Shown here one piece after another: positions 1 to 9,819 of a stretch of 64,000 bases of DNA (within the stretch, counting starts at the first letter, position 1; each line of letters opens with the position of its first letter). Position numbers and translations under genes: made by a program. The notes under the pieces were generated by a model. The model searched no databases. It was not told where the DNA came from and saw only the letters and a program-made list of their open reading frames with translations. The stretch is taken from assembly GCA_016702745.1 (NCBI GenBank), contig JADJDJ010000001.1, positions 1,426,001 through 1,490,000 of the forward strand, written 5' to 3'. Origin of the DNA: Chitinophagaceae bacterium (lineage in GTDB: Bacteria; Bacteroidota; Bacteroidia; Chitinophagales; Chitinophagaceae).

Positions 1-1
1 C

Positions 2-193
2 TGGATCAGTCGTACACAGGCCGGTAACCGGGGGCAATATGCAGCCATATATACTATGGCCTGGTCGGTTGCCCAAACACTGGGGCCAGTCGGGGGAGCC
101 CAGGTAGCACAGCATTGGGGTTTTACAACATTGTGGTGGATGGTAGGAGGACTTTGCCTGCTCTCTGCACTGGCTTTCCGAAAATGTGCCTGA
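2..193 (+). CDS. C-terminal end of an MFS transporter (partial)
   Basis: The frame is open from base 2 and stops at TGA 191-193, so only the last 63 codons lie in the window. They contain a G-N-RGQY loop followed by two hydrophobic segments (YTMAWSVAQTLGP and LWWMVGGLCLLSALAF). This is the usual pattern of the last two helices of a major facilitator superfamily permease, where the loop before helix 11 carries an RG-Y motif. The substrate cannot be inferred from so short a piece. It could be a drug or sugar exporter. Confidence 0.6.
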   Translation, partial: WISRTQAGNRGQYAAIYTMAWSVAQTLGPVGGAQVAQHWGFTTLWWMVGGLCLLSALAFRKCA

Positions 194-248
194 TGCATGA
201 TTATCCTGATTTTTGACAGTAACTGTGACTGATGTAATTTTGCAGGTT

Positions 249-698
249 ATGAAATTATTAATTCATGCTATTTTGTTCATGATCCTGTTTAGTTCCTGTA
301 GTACTGAAGATACACTAACGGAAAAGGAAGTGCTTGCAGTGATTGAACAATTTGACCAGGGCTGGAAATTGAAGGATGCCAAACTGGTTGATTCCGTACT
401 CTCTGACAAATACGTTTATTTCACGCAAAGCGGACATACTTTCGACCGGACCAGTCTGGTTAAAACGGCAGGATCCAATGTATACACTCTTCAGAATATG
501 GAGCGGGAATCATACACGGTAATGCTGGAAGGAAATACAGCCGTGGTCAATACAACCTGGCAAGGAAAAGGGGTTTACCACGGTCAGAATTTTGATGATA
601 AACAACGCTGCAGTATCACCATTGTCAAAAACGAGGGAAAGGTGAAAATTCTGTCTGAACACTGCACCCCCATCAGGAATACACCCATCGTTAATTAA
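249..698 (+). CDS. NTF2-like (DUF4440-type) lipoprotein
   Basis: The predicted protein has 149 residues. ATG 249 is preferred over an in-frame upstream start at 213 because it places a clean lipoprotein signal (MKLLIHAILFMILFSSC) at the N-terminus, with Cys in the lipobox LFSSC. The mature part (VLAVIEQFDQGWKLKDAKLVDSVLS.. then YVYFTQSG..) has the alpha-then-beta layout of SnoaL/NTF2-like proteins of the DUF4440 type, which form a small cone-shaped fold with a pocket. No catalytic residues can be assigned. It is probably anchored in the outer or inner membrane facing the periplasm. It ends 4 bases inside the convergent racemase gene. Confidence 0.65.
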   Translation: MKLLIHAILFMILFSSCSTEDTLTEKEVLAVIEQFDQGWKLKDAKLVDSVLSDKYVYFTQSGHTFDRTSLVKTAGSNVYTLQNMERESYTVMLEGNTAVVNTTWQGKGVYHGQNFDDKQRCSITIVKNEGKVKILSEHCTPIRNTPIVN

Positions 699-1387
699 TC
701 AGCCAGTGCGAAATCAACGGCGGCTTTGGCATGCCACCAGGCGGTATCAAAAACCGGAACCGGGGCATGCTCCTGTTTGATCAGCAGGGGAATTTCAGTA
801 CATCCCAGTATCACTCCTTTTGCTCCCTGTTCCATCAGCTGGCTGATGATCTGCAGGTATCGCTGTCGGGTTTCATCCCGAAAAATTCCGCTGTCCAGTT
901 CGCCATAAATACTTTCGTTGATATAACGGATTCCTTCTGCATCCGGGATCAGTGCACTGATTCCCTTTTCCCGCAACCGGTCCCGGTAAAAATCCATTTG
1001 CATGGTATATTTTGTTCCCAGGAGGGCTACAGTATCCAGTCCTTTTTCACGGATCGCAGCCGCTGTGGCATCTGCTATATGAATCAGGGGAACATTAATC
1101 GCTGCAGCTACCCGATCTGCGATATAATGCATGGTATTCGCGCCAAGAAGGATACAGTCTGCACCCGCCTCAACGGTTTTTTGGGCAGCGGAAATAATGA
1201 TATCAGCCACTCCATCCCAATTATCAGAAAGGGTCAGTTTTTTGATCGCCCCGAAGTTCACCGAATTTAGGATGATTTTTGCCGCTTCCTCACCTCCCAG
1301 CCGCTGGTTGACCAGTTGGTTGAAATAACGGTAATAATCTACTGAAGAATGCCAGGTCAGTCCGCCTACCAATCCGATTGTTTTCAT
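695..1387 (-). CDS. Aspartate/glutamate racemase family protein
   Basis: The protein has 230 residues starting at the ATG that gives MKTIGLVGGLTWHSS; a start six codons upstream is less likely. The fold markers of the family are present: GLVGG-W-SS at the N-terminus, GANTMH near residue 85 and GCTEIPLL near residue 195. The second catalytic cysteine (GCTEI) is kept. At the first catalytic position the residue is Ala (GANTMH), where classical aspartate racemases have Cys (CNT-H) and the YgeA group has Thr. A cytoplasmic racemase role is known for the family. Activity and substrate of this variant are uncertain. Confidence 0.75.
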   Translation of the reverse strand: MKTIGLVGGLTWHSSVDYYRYFNQLVNQRLGGEEAAKIILNSVNFGAIKKLTLSDNWDGVADIIISAAQKTVEAGADCILLGANTMHYIADRVAAAINVPLIHIADATAAAIREKGLDTVALLGTKYTMQMDFYRDRLREKGISALIPDAEGIRYINESIYGELDSGIFRDETRQRYLQIISQLMEQGAKGVILGCTEIPLLIKQEHAPVPVFDTAWWHAKAAVDFALAD

Positions 1388-1466
1388 CGGATAAATGTAG
1401 CACAAGCAGCCCCATGATCAAAATAAACATCATGTATCCGTAATCTTCCGGAAATCATCAAAAGCT

Positions 1467-1474
1467 TACTTTTG
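1467..1474 (+). promoter_or_regulatory. Bacteroidota -7 promoter element (TAnnTTTG)
   Basis: TACTTTTG matches the Bacteroidota sigma-A -7 consensus TAnnTTTG and lies 15 bases before ATG 1490. A short leader is normal in this phylum. No convincing -33 TTTG partner is seen at the usual 19-21 base distance. Confidence 0.45.
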
Positions 1475-1489
1475 CGCAAACAAGGATTC

Positions 1490-3111
1490 ATGCAAAGAAT
1501 ATTATTTGTAGCCCTCTCATTTTTTTGTATCGCCCAGGGAAGGGCCCAGACTAATCTGCAAAGACCCAAACTGGTAGTCGGACTGATGGTAGACCAGATG
1601 CGCTGGGATTATTTATACCGTTATTTTGACCGCTTTGCCCCCAATGGTGGATTCAAAAGAATGCTGAACAATGGGTTCAGCTGTGAAAATGCAATGATTC
1701 CTTATACACCTACTTATACGGGTTGCGGACATAGTTCCGTTTATACCGGATCCGTTCCGGCGATTAATGGTATTGCCGGGAATTACTGGTGGGACAAAGA
1801 AAAAATGCGATCTGTGTATTGTGCCGAAGACAATACCGTGAATACCGTCGGCAGTAAATCATCGCAGGGGAAAATGAGTCCGCGGAATATGCTGAGTACA
1901 ACGATTGGTGATGAATTAAAAATCGCTACCAATTTCCAAAGCAAGGTAGTGGGAATTGCCATCAAGGATCGTGGGGGCATCTTACCCGCAGGTCATAGTG
2001 CCGATGCTGCTTACTGGTATGATAACAGTGTGGGAGACTGGATCACTTCTGATTATTATATGAAAGCACTCCCGGCCTGGGTCAATGAATTCAACAACCG
2101 GAAAATGGTCAATAAATATTACCAGGATGGCTGGAAATTACTTTATCCTGCAACTACTTATCTGCAAAGCACGGCTGATGAAAAAGACTATGAAGCAAAA
2201 GCCCTGAATGGAAATAAATTCCCTTACGATCTGAGCGCCTATGCCGGCAAAGATTTTGGCAAGATATCTACAACCCCAATGGGAAACAGTCTTACTGCTG
2301 AATTTGCGAAAGCTGCGATCCTGGGCGAACAATTAGGGGCTGACAAAATCACTGACCTGCTGGCCATCAGTTTTTCATCTCCGGATTATCTCGGCCATTC
2401 ATACGGTCCCAATTCAATAGAAGCAGAAGATGGTATGTTGCGCTTAGACCAGGAACTTGGTGCCCTTTTTGATTTCCTGGATAAAAAAGTTGGTGTGGGA
2501 CAGTATACCGTTTTCCTCACAGCCGACCATGGGGTGGCCAATATACCTGAGTTCATGACCGAACATAAGATTCCAGGGGAAGAATTGTGATGAATAATGT
2601 TACAAAGGACATGAATCTTCAATTGAAAGAAAAATACGGAATTGGAAATATCATTGTATATGATGACAACTACCAACTGGCCCTGAATCATCCGGCCATG
2701 GATTCGGCGAAGCTGGACAAGAAGGAAATCAGCAACTGGATCATCAACCGGCTCATGAAGGAACCAGCAGTCATCAGGGCTTTTCCTGTAGAAGATATGA
2801 ATAAGGTTCCATTACCTGAAAAAATCAGGATGATGCTGAACAACGGATACTTTGCCAACAGAAGCGGTGATATACAGTTTCTGTTAAGACCGAATTATAT
2901 TGATGCCTGGAGTAATACAGGTACCACTCACGGACTCTGGTATCCCTATGACAGCCATATCCCCCTGCTCTGGTATGGCTGGGGCATTCGCAAAGGAAAA
3001 CTGAACCGGGAAACCTATATGACCGATATTGCTCCTACCCTCTCCTCGATGCTCCGGATCCAGATGCCCAGTGGAAATATTGGACATGTGATAGAAGAAG
3101 TATTGAAATAA
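1490..3111 (+). CDS. PafA-type alkaline phosphatase (frameshifted)
   Basis: The two pieces, 1490-2590 and 2587-3111, together give about 540 residues, the normal length of the Elizabethkingia PafA family of calcium-independent periplasmic phosphatases. A signal peptide ends at about GRAQ. Metal and active-site motifs appear in order: VDQMRWD (about 35), TPTYTGCGH with the presumed Thr nucleophile (about 75), SPDYLGHSYGP, TADHGVA, then in the second piece GTTHG-WYPYDSHIP. The break lies in the G4 run at 2576-2579. Adding one G gives IPGGRIVMNNV and joins the frames without loss. The enzyme likely releases phosphate from organic monoesters outside the inner membrane. ATG 1490 is chosen over the upstream TTG 1472, which overlaps the promoter element. 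Confidence 0.85.
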
Positions 3112-3177
3112 AGGCTGAACCCTGCAACTATTTCGTAATTTTCTGAATCCGATAATCACCACCAAAAAATAGTGCAT

Positions 3178-4208
3178 ATGAACAGGCTTTTCCTTTTATT
3201 AACCACCATTTTTATCTGCGGTACAGATGGCAACCTCTTGAAGGCCCAGCAGGTAGATAGTTTACAATTCTTTACAGACGAGGCTGCCATCGAAATGCAA
3301 CTGACCACAGATATCCGGGCCTTACAAAATGAAAAAGGACAGGATGTATTTCAACCGGCCACGGCCAGTCTGAAATTCCCGGATGGAACCGTAATCGAAG
3401 AGCCCATACAAGTGGGTCCAAGGGGCAAATTCAGAAGAGGGTATTGCCGCATCCCCCCGATCATGATGCAATTCCGGAATGCCGGGGCAGCCCGTTTATC
3501 ATCGCTGGGCAAACTGAAACTGGTGATCCCCTGCGGTGGAGCTGCGGCAGATGAAGAACTGATACTGAAAGAATTCCTGGTGTACAAATTATATAATCAG
3601 CTGAGCGATCTCAGTTTGCGGGTAAGACTGGTAAAAACCACATTTAACGACAGCAAGGGTAAGTTTAAATCCTTTTCCCAATACTCTTTTCTGATGGAAG
3701 ATGATGGAGACATGGCCCGCCGGAATGGCTGTAAAAAAGAACCCATGGCCAAATCCTGACCGAAGCCACTGACCGCAAAACGATGACCCGGGTAGCTGTT
3801 TTTGAATACATGATCGGGAATACCGATTGGTCAGTTCCCAATAACCATAATATTGAATTGGTATTCAGCCGGGAGAATCCGGCGTTGATGCCTTTTGCTG
3901 TTCCATACGATTTTGATTATTGCGGACTGGTGGATGCCAGTTATGCTGTTCCTGCTGATGTGATTGGCACCGAAAAAGTAACAGAAAGGGTTTATCGCGG
4001 TTTCCCCAGGAATATGGATGAAATTCAGGAAACACTGGATCTATTCAGGTCCAAAAAAGACAATGTCCTTGGGGTGATCCGGAACTTTGTCCTGCTGCCG
4101 GATAAAATCAAAAATGGTATGATCCGTTACCTGGAAGAATTTTTCAGAATCATTGAGAACAAAAATGATGTAAAATCGATCTTTATTGATAATGCCAGAA
4201 CCAGTTAA
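3178..4208 (+). CDS. Exported protein with a kinase-like (CotH/HipA-like) fold signature (frameshifted)
   Basis: The pieces are 3178-3759 and an open frame carried on to 4208, about 340 residues with a signal peptide ending near LLKAQQ. The break is in the A6 run at 3733-3738; one extra A gives CKKRTHGQILTEATDRKTM and restores one frame. The C-terminal half has GNTDWSVPNNHN followed by VPYDFDYCGL. This resembles the catalytic-loop D..N and metal-binding D of CotH and HipA kinase folds, preceded by a conserved-looking Lys-containing block (KLKLVIPC). That assignment rests on my reading of motifs, not on a search. Function is unknown; the protein is expected in the periplasm or at the surface. 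It sits 10 bases upstream of the ACBP gene. Confidence 0.55.
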
Positions 4209-4218
4209 TTGAAAAACT

Positions 4219-4476
4219 ATGGACCTGAAAACACAATTTGAACAAGCGGCAGCGGACAGTAAAACCCTGACTGAGAAACCCGGTAATGATGTATTGCTCC
4301 AACTCTACTCACTCTACAAACAGGGCAGCAGCGGAGATGTAAATAGTGATCCTCCTTCGAACCCTTTTGATTTTGTAGGGAAAGCCAAGTATGATGCCTG
4401 GGCTGCTTTAAAAGGAAAATCTGCAGAAGCAGCCATGCAGGAATATATCGATCTGGTTAAAAAACTCAAAGGCTGA
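4219..4476 (+). CDS. Acyl-CoA-binding protein
   Basis: The protein has 85 residues, the standard size for a stand-alone ACBP. It carries the family blocks FEQAAADSKTL, LLQLYSLYKQ (the Y and K that hold the CoA moiety), the NPFDF loop and the core GKAKYDAWAALKGKS. This cytosolic four-helix protein binds medium and long acyl-CoA esters and buffers their pool for lipid synthesis or oxidation. ACBP is mostly eukaryotic but recurs in Bacteroidota. The stop codon ends exactly one base before the convergent glycosyltransferase gene. Confidence 0.92.
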   Translation: MDLKTQFEQAAADSKTLTEKPGNDVLLQLYSLYKQGSSGDVNSDPPSNPFDFVGKAKYDAWAALKGKSAEAAMQEYIDLVKKLKG

Positions 4477-5639
4477 TCAGGATTCCGGTAATAAGCTGCT
4501 GTACGTATCATTTAACAGCCGGCCTGCTGTTTCATAACTGAAGCGGCTGGCTGCTTCCATTGCCATTGATTGCCGGTTATATTGTTTGATAGTCTGCCTG
4601 ACTTGTTTCATGGCATTTATTAACGCAGTTTCATCAGCAGCAGGCACAAGTATTCCGTGACCTTCCTTTATCAACTCCGGTATTCCTCCCACCCTGCTGG
4701 CGATCACCGGCAGCCCGCAACACAAGGCTTCTCCGATTACACAGGGTGAATTTTCGATATGACTGAAGAGTAAGAGGCAATCGGCCTGCTGCATGGTTTT
4801 TGCCACTTCTTCATAGGCAATTTCACCGGTAAATTGTATGCTTCCTGGAATTGCACCAGCCGGGCGGCAAATTCGCGGATTGCCGGTTCTCTGTCACCCA
4901 CCATCTGCAGCGTGATATCAGGGTATTCTTTCTGCAAGGTTGAAAAAGCACGGAGTATCCCTTCTGCATTTTTCAGCGGCACCATATTGGATACATGGAT
5001 AAAGCGGAAAGCGCCCTCTTCTTTTTCTTTAAAATTAAAAAAACGGGTGTCCGTTACATTGGGAATCACTTTGTATTCTTTCCGGATCACCTGCTGATTC
5101 ACTCCTTCTGCCAGAAAACGGCTGACTGAAATAAAGGCAGTTGCTTTTGAAAATATTCTCCTGGTAAAATACCGGAACAGGGGACTGCGAAGGCGGAATC
5201 GGTCTTCTGCAACGTCGTTATAAATGCCCCAGTGCTCAGTAATCAAAAAAGGGATCCTGAAATGTTTTTCCAACCAAAGGGCGGGGATACCAGCCTTCAT
5301 CGGGATTTGTACATGAACCAGGTCCGGCTTCCCATGCTTCCTGATATAATCCCGCAGCAATTTCTTATACAGGCTTAACCATCGGTAATGGGCCAGGAAC
5401 TTCCCGATAGCTGACTCGCTTTTATAATAATAAACCAGTTGCTCGGTCAATCCATTCTCCTGTTTCCATTCCTGTTCATAACCGGCCTCGGGCTTTTCTG
5501 TTACCGGTGCCAGGTGAATGACATGAATATCACAATAAATAGCTGCCGCTCTAGCATGCCGCTGGATAAAATCCCCGTTAAAAGGATCTGTTTTACCGGG
5601 ATACCAGCTGCAAAGCCATAATATTTTCCTTCTGGTCAT
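4477..5639 (-). CDS. Glycosyltransferase family 4 (frameshifted)
   Basis: The pieces are 4737-5639 (N-terminal) and 4477-4806 (C-terminal), about 387 residues together. The N-terminal Rossmann lobe starts RRKILWLCSWYPGKTDPFNGDF and includes HVQIPMKAG and ITEHWG. The C-terminal donor lobe carries ENSPCVIGEALCCGLPVIAS-VGGIPEL, the GT4 E-x7-E nucleotide-sugar site. The break is at the AAA run 4831-4833; one added base gives FTGEIAYEEVAKTM. The enzyme probably transfers a hexose from an NDP-sugar in lipid or polysaccharide synthesis at the inner membrane. The acceptor is unknown. Confidence 0.82.
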
Positions 5640-5724
5640 CAGGCATTAAAAATAGACTTTGGCGGGCTGTGAACAAAATCAGGATGAAAGGGTTGTTGGA
5701 TAGTATTTCTTCAACCTACATTTG

Positions 5725-6707
5725 ATGATGGCATTTTTAAAAAAGACAAAGCTGAAACAGGAGGAAAACACTGGTTTCAGTAATAACAGTACCAGTACCG
5801 GCGGACGGTTTATCAACCGCGATGGGAAGCCCAATGTAATCAAAAGAGGGGTTGGCCTGCTGAACAGGTACAGCTGGTATCATACATTACTGGAGATGAA
5901 AAGGAGCAAATTTCTCCTGATCCTGCTGGCCATTTATATCGGCATCAACCTGGTTTTCGCAGGCATCTATTACCTGATCGGTATTGACCACCTGGCCGGT
6001 ATCAACAGCGGGTCTGATCTCAAAAATTTTTCCGAGGTATTCTTTTTCAGTGCCCAGACTTTTACCACGGTTGGTTATGGCAGGATCAGTCCGGTTGGTT
6101 TTGCCGCCAGTACCGTCTCTACCTTGAAGCCTTTCTTGGATTACTGAGTTTTGCCATAGCCACCGGATTATTCTACGGCCGTTTTTCCAGGCCCCAGGCA
6201 TTTCTCCGCTTTAGTGACAATGCACTGATCGCTCCTTTCAGAAATGGAACAGCATTAATGTTCAGACTGGTTTCCTTTAAAAACAATACCCTCACAGAAG
6301 TGGAAGTTAAAGTGACTATGGCCATTACGACAGAGGAAAACGGGAAACTCACCGATCAGTTTTTCAATCTTCCCCTTCAATTGGCCAAAATTGACGGAAT
6401 GGCACTGAGTTGGACCCTGGTTCATCCGATTACAGAAGACAGTCCGTTTGTGGGAATGTCAAAAGAAGATATCCGGAATACCGATATTGAAATCATGGTG
6501 TTTGTAAAGGCATTTGACAATGTATTTTCCAACACGGTTGTCAGCCGGACTTCCTATATCAGCAGCGAGATCGTTTGGGGGGCTAAATTCAAAATGATGT
6601 ATGAACCCACCGATGATAAAAAGAAAACGGTACTGCATATCAATCAACTCAATGAATTTGATTCCGTGGAAATCCCGGCGACCATACCGGCTATTGCTAA
6701 CGGATAA
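5725..6707 (+). CDS. Inward-rectifier potassium channel, KirBac type (frameshifted)
   Basis: The pieces are 5725-6147 and an in-frame continuation to 6707. Features in order: the cytosolic slide-helix region (RYSWYHTLLEMKRSKF), outer helix TM1, pore helix with selectivity filter TTVGYGR, TM2 (restored as LLSFAIATGLFYGRFS) and the Kir C-terminal beta-sandwich with LMFRLVSFKNN and WTLVHPI. The break is in TTGAAG at 6124-6129; one added G gives STLEAFLGLLSF. The family forms homotetramers in the inner membrane conducting K+, gated by the cytoplasmic domain. Two ATGs (5725 and 5728) are equally possible starts. The gene overlaps the convergent gene at 6697 by 11 bases. Confidence 0.88.
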
Positions 6708-7068
6708 CCGGAACCAGTTTCAGAAAATCTTTCCGGTTCAGGTAATAAAAAAGTAGCAGGTAGACCAGCGGCAGGAAACTGAATACTTTGAGAATAAGGA
6801 GACCGCTATAAAGTCCTCCCAGGTAAAAAGCAGCCAGTATAATGAATCCCACCAGTAACTCCGTATCACTGATGGCACAGCTTACTTTAAAAAAATAGGT
6901 ATTCACTTCTTTGTACACCAGTTTCAGCGGGGCAGTGATATGATAACCATCGGTAATCACGATGCGGGGGTTATTCTGATCAACTGAAATCAGAATGGGC
7001 TGGGTGGTATCTAAAGGAAATATTTGCCGCCCGTTCACCACCGCCCTGATCTTCAGAAAACTGAGCAA
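6697..7068 (-). CDS. Small membrane protein of unknown function
   Basis: About 123 residues from a TTG start. The frame stays open upstream to about base 7126 with no ATG, so the true N-terminus is unclear and a further indel is possible. The N-terminal half is a soluble beta-rich domain (VVNGRQIFPLDTTQPILISVDQ), followed by two adjacent transmembrane helices near LLVGFIILAAFYLGGLYSGL and VFSFLPLVYLLLFYYL. No family is recognised. It sits just downstream of tpiA on the same strand. Confidence 0.45.
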   Translation of the reverse strand: MLSFLKIRAVVNGRQIFPLDTTQPILISVDQNNPRIVITDGYHITAPLKLVYKEVNTYFFKVSCAISDTELLVGFIILAAFYLGGLYSGLLILKVFSFLPLVYLLLFYYLNRKDFLKLVPVIR

Positions 7069-7126
7069 GACCTGATTTCTGCGCTGGATTACTATGTTAA
7101 AAACGGATGCGATAAAATCAATAGGA

Positions 7127-7893
7127 TTATTTCAATGCCCGGATAATCTCCACAAATTCAGCTGCAACCAGGGAGGCCCCTCCTACCAGTCCGCCATCCA
7201 CATCCGGAGATGCAAACAACTCCTTTGCATTGGCCGCTTTTACACTTCCACCATACAGGATCGGCACTTCATTGGCCACATCTGCTCCATACTGGTCAGC
7301 CAATACAGAACGTAAATACTGGTGCATTTCTTGTGCCTGAGCGGTACTGGCTGTTTTCCCGGTACCAATGGCCCAGATGGGCTCATAGGCAATGATCAGG
7401 GTGCTTACTTTTCTGCGGGCAGATGAAAAGGGATTCTTTTTAACTGGGTAGCAACATAATCGTTCTGTGTACCCGATTCCCTGACCGAGAGGGGTTCTCC
7501 GCAGCAAAATACAGGGGTGATGAAATTGTCGAGGCAGGCATTCACTTTTGCGGCAAGGATACTGTTGGTTTCTCCATTGTATTCCCTTCTTTCGCTATGC
7601 CCGACAATACAGTAATTAATATTCATTGAATGCAGCATCTCGGCAGAAACTTCACCGGTAAAGGCACCGCTTTTTTGATGATGACAATTCTGTGCAGCGG
7701 CGGCAAAATGAGAACTATACTCCTCCTCCACTTCACTCCTGGTCATCAGCAGGTAAGGAAAAGGAACAGCAAACAGCGCATACTGGTGCTCCTGTAAATT
7801 AAATCCTGCTTTCAGTATTTCATCCAGCAGTTTTTCTCCCTGCTGATAAGTAAGGTTCATTTTCCAGTTTGCTGCTGCAATTTGTTTTCTCAT
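7127..7893 (-). CDS. tpiA: Triosephosphate isomerase (frameshifted)
   Basis: The enzyme interconverts dihydroxyacetone phosphate and glyceraldehyde 3-phosphate in the cytosol. The pieces are 7405-7893 and 7127-7507, about 255 residues in total, normal for TIM. Active-site motifs are all present: AANWKMN with the substrate Lys, IVGHSERR with the catalytic His, AYEPIWAIGTG with the catalytic Glu and flexible loop 6, and YGGSVK for phosphate binding. The break is in the T4 run at 7409-7412 (A4 on the coding strand); one added base gives LPAEKVSTLIIAYEP. As TIM is normally essential, a real null mutation is unlikely. Confidence 0.93.
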
Positions 7894-7916
7894 ATATGCT
7901 GAACTATTTATTGATT

Positions 7917-8678
7917 TTATCCTTCGCGAAGGGAATGACCGGTGAGTTTAATAAACACATCTTCCAGGTTCGCCATCTTCATTTCTTTAGGTCTTTCAAA
8001 ACCGGTGGCGATCAGTTCATCAATCAGTTTATCAGGGGCGTCCATGGCAATGATCTTTCCTGAATCAATAATAGCCACACGGTCACAGAGGTATTCGGCC
8101 TCATCCATATAATGCGTGGTGATGATGACCGTAGTGCCTTTATCACGGATCTGTTTCACCAGTTCCCAGAGGCTGCGTCTGGCCTGCGGATCCAGACCGG
8201 TAGTGGGTTCGTCCAGGAAAATGATCCGGGGTTGATTGATCAGTGTAGTGGCCACAGAGAATCTTTGCTTCTGACCACCACTGAGTTCTTTCACTTTTGA
8301 TTTTGCTTTCTCCCGCAGGTTCACCATATCCAGAAGTTCCATCGGATCTACATCCTGGTTATACAAACCGGAAAATAATTCAATCAGTTGCAGGAGGTTC
8401 AGTCCGGGATAATACCCGCTGGTTTGCAACTGCACCCCGATGATTTTTTTGATTTCGTGGGGTTGTTTATCCAGACAAAGTCCGTCCACTGAAACCACAC
8501 CACTGGTTTTAGGGCGAAGTGTTTCGATAATTTCGAGGGTGGTGGATTTACCCGCTCCATTGGGACCCAGTAATCCAAATATCTCTCCTTCTTTTACTTC
8601 AAAGGAGATGCCTTTAACCGCCTGGAAATGGCCATAATTCTTAACAAGGTCATTGACCGAGATGATCGTCTTGCTCAT
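7917..8678 (-). CDS. ABC transporter ATP-binding protein
   Basis: An intact 253-residue protein with Walker A GPNGAGKST (about 38), Q-loop, ABC signature LSGGQKQR (about 137), Walker B IIFLDEPTTGLD and the H-loop ITTHYMDEA. The C-terminal tail after the nucleotide-binding domain is short. The sequence type (FEVKEGEIFGLLGPNGAGKST, TTGLDPQARR) is that of ABC-2 exporters of the CcmA/DrrA group. No permease gene lies next to it, so the partner membrane subunit must be encoded elsewhere. It lies 8 bases downstream of fbp on the same strand. Confidence 0.88.
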   Translation of the reverse strand: MSKTIISVNDLVKNYGHFQAVKGISFEVKEGEIFGLLGPNGAGKSTTLEIIETLRPKTSGVVSVDGLCLDKQPHEIKKIIGVQLQTSGYYPGLNLLQLIELFSGLYNQDVDPMELLDMVNLREKAKSKVKELSGGQKQRFSVATTLINQPRIIFLDEPTTGLDPQARRSLWELVKQIRDKGTTVIITTHYMDEAEYLCDRVAIIDSGKIIAMDAPDKLIDELIATGFERPKEMKMANLEDVFIKLTGHSLREG

Positions 8679-8686
8679 TTGTAAAA

Positions 8687-9696
8687 TTAAGTATTCAAAC
8701 AGGATTCCAGCTCTTCCATCATCAGTTTACTGCCGATAAACATGGGGGTACGCTGGTGCAGTTCTGTTGGCTCTACATCCAGTATCCTTATTTTACCGTT
8801 GGTGGCTTTACCACCGGCTACGCTCACCAGGAAGGCAAATGGATTACACTCATACAACAGCCGGAGTTTTCCTTTGGGTTTATCCAGGGTTCCGGGGTAC
8901 ATAAAAATTCCTCCACGGATCAGGTTGCGGTGTACATCTGATACCATGCTGCCGATATAGCGTTGTGTATAGGGGCCGCCATTGGTTTTATCCTTCCGCT
9001 GGCAGATTTCAATATATTTCCTGACGCCTTCCTCATACTGGAAAAAATTGCCATGGTTCACTGAATACATTTTTCCTGACTCCGGACAACGGATATCCGG
9101 ATGACTGAGGGTCCATTCCCGATGGAGGGATCCAGCGTAAAACCATTAACACCCCTGCGGGTTGCATAGACCAGCATGGTAGATGATCCATATACCACAT
9201 AACCTGCTGCGATTTGCTGGTTACCGGGTTGAAGAAAATCTTCTGCTTTTACCACTGTACCAATTGGGGTTACTCTTTTATAAACAGAAAAGATAGTGCC
9301 GATTGAAACGTTGACATCGATATTACTGGAGCCATCCAATGGATCAAAGAGGCAGACATACTTTGATTGAACACTTTTTGCATCATCAAAAGCCACAAAA
9401 TCATCCAGTTCTTCGCTACCAATACCGGCACAGGCAATTCCATGCTGTAAAACACCGGTGAACTGGTCATTGGCGTATACATCCAGTTTTTTTACTTCCT
9501 CACCTTGTACGTTGATAGTCCCGACATCGCCAAGGATATCCACCAATCCGGCTTTATTCACTTCTACGTTGATTCTTTTGGCGGCGAGGCCGATATTACG
9601 CAGCAGGTGTGATAATTCCCCGGTGGCATGGGGTATATCGCGGAGCTGCTGAATGGTGAATTCATCGAGTGTCTGAATCTTCCGGTTTACATCCAT
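8687..9696 (-). CDS. fbp: Class I fructose-1,6-bisphosphatase (frameshifted)
   Basis: The enzyme hydrolyses fructose 1,6-bisphosphate to fructose 6-phosphate in gluconeogenesis. The pieces are 9058-9696 and 8687-9070, about 336 residues together. Metal-site motif FDPLDGSSNIDVN is present, with IGSEEL upstream and the C-terminal GGIFMYPGTLDKPKGKLRLLYE that binds the 6-phosphate. The break is in the C3 run at 9118-9120; one more base gives PSIGEWTLSHPDIRCPESGKM, matching the family. The start is ATG 9696 (MDVNRKIQTLDEF), 20 bases after a -7 promoter element. Loss of this core gene is unlikely to be real. Confidence 0.93.
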
Positions 9697-9716
9697 AATG
9701 GCAGTATTAAGCCAGA

Positions 9717-9724
9717 CAAAAGTA
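9717..9724 (-). promoter_or_regulatory. Bacteroidota -7 promoter element for fbp
   Basis: On the minus strand this reads TACTTTTG, a match to TAnnTTTG, placed 20 bases before the fbp start. It lies in the 123-base divergent gap shared with the aspartokinase gene. Confidence 0.45.
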
Positions 9725-9819
9725 CGGGTTTGCAGCTTGCAATCAGGTTGATAAATTGGCTGGAATATTCCGACATTTGCAGCCATTATTCCGGTACTTT
9801 ATCAAACGGAAATACGGGT

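Noticed and set aside
731..1270. Plus-strand open frame of 179 codons
   Set aside because: Antisense to the racemase gene, which has clear family motifs. The plus frame looks like a shadow.
2569..2590. Programmed -1 ribosomal frameshift in the PafA gene
   Set aside because: There is no good slippery heptamer with a downstream structure, and the same type of break appears in many unrelated genes, so a sequencing deletion is simpler.
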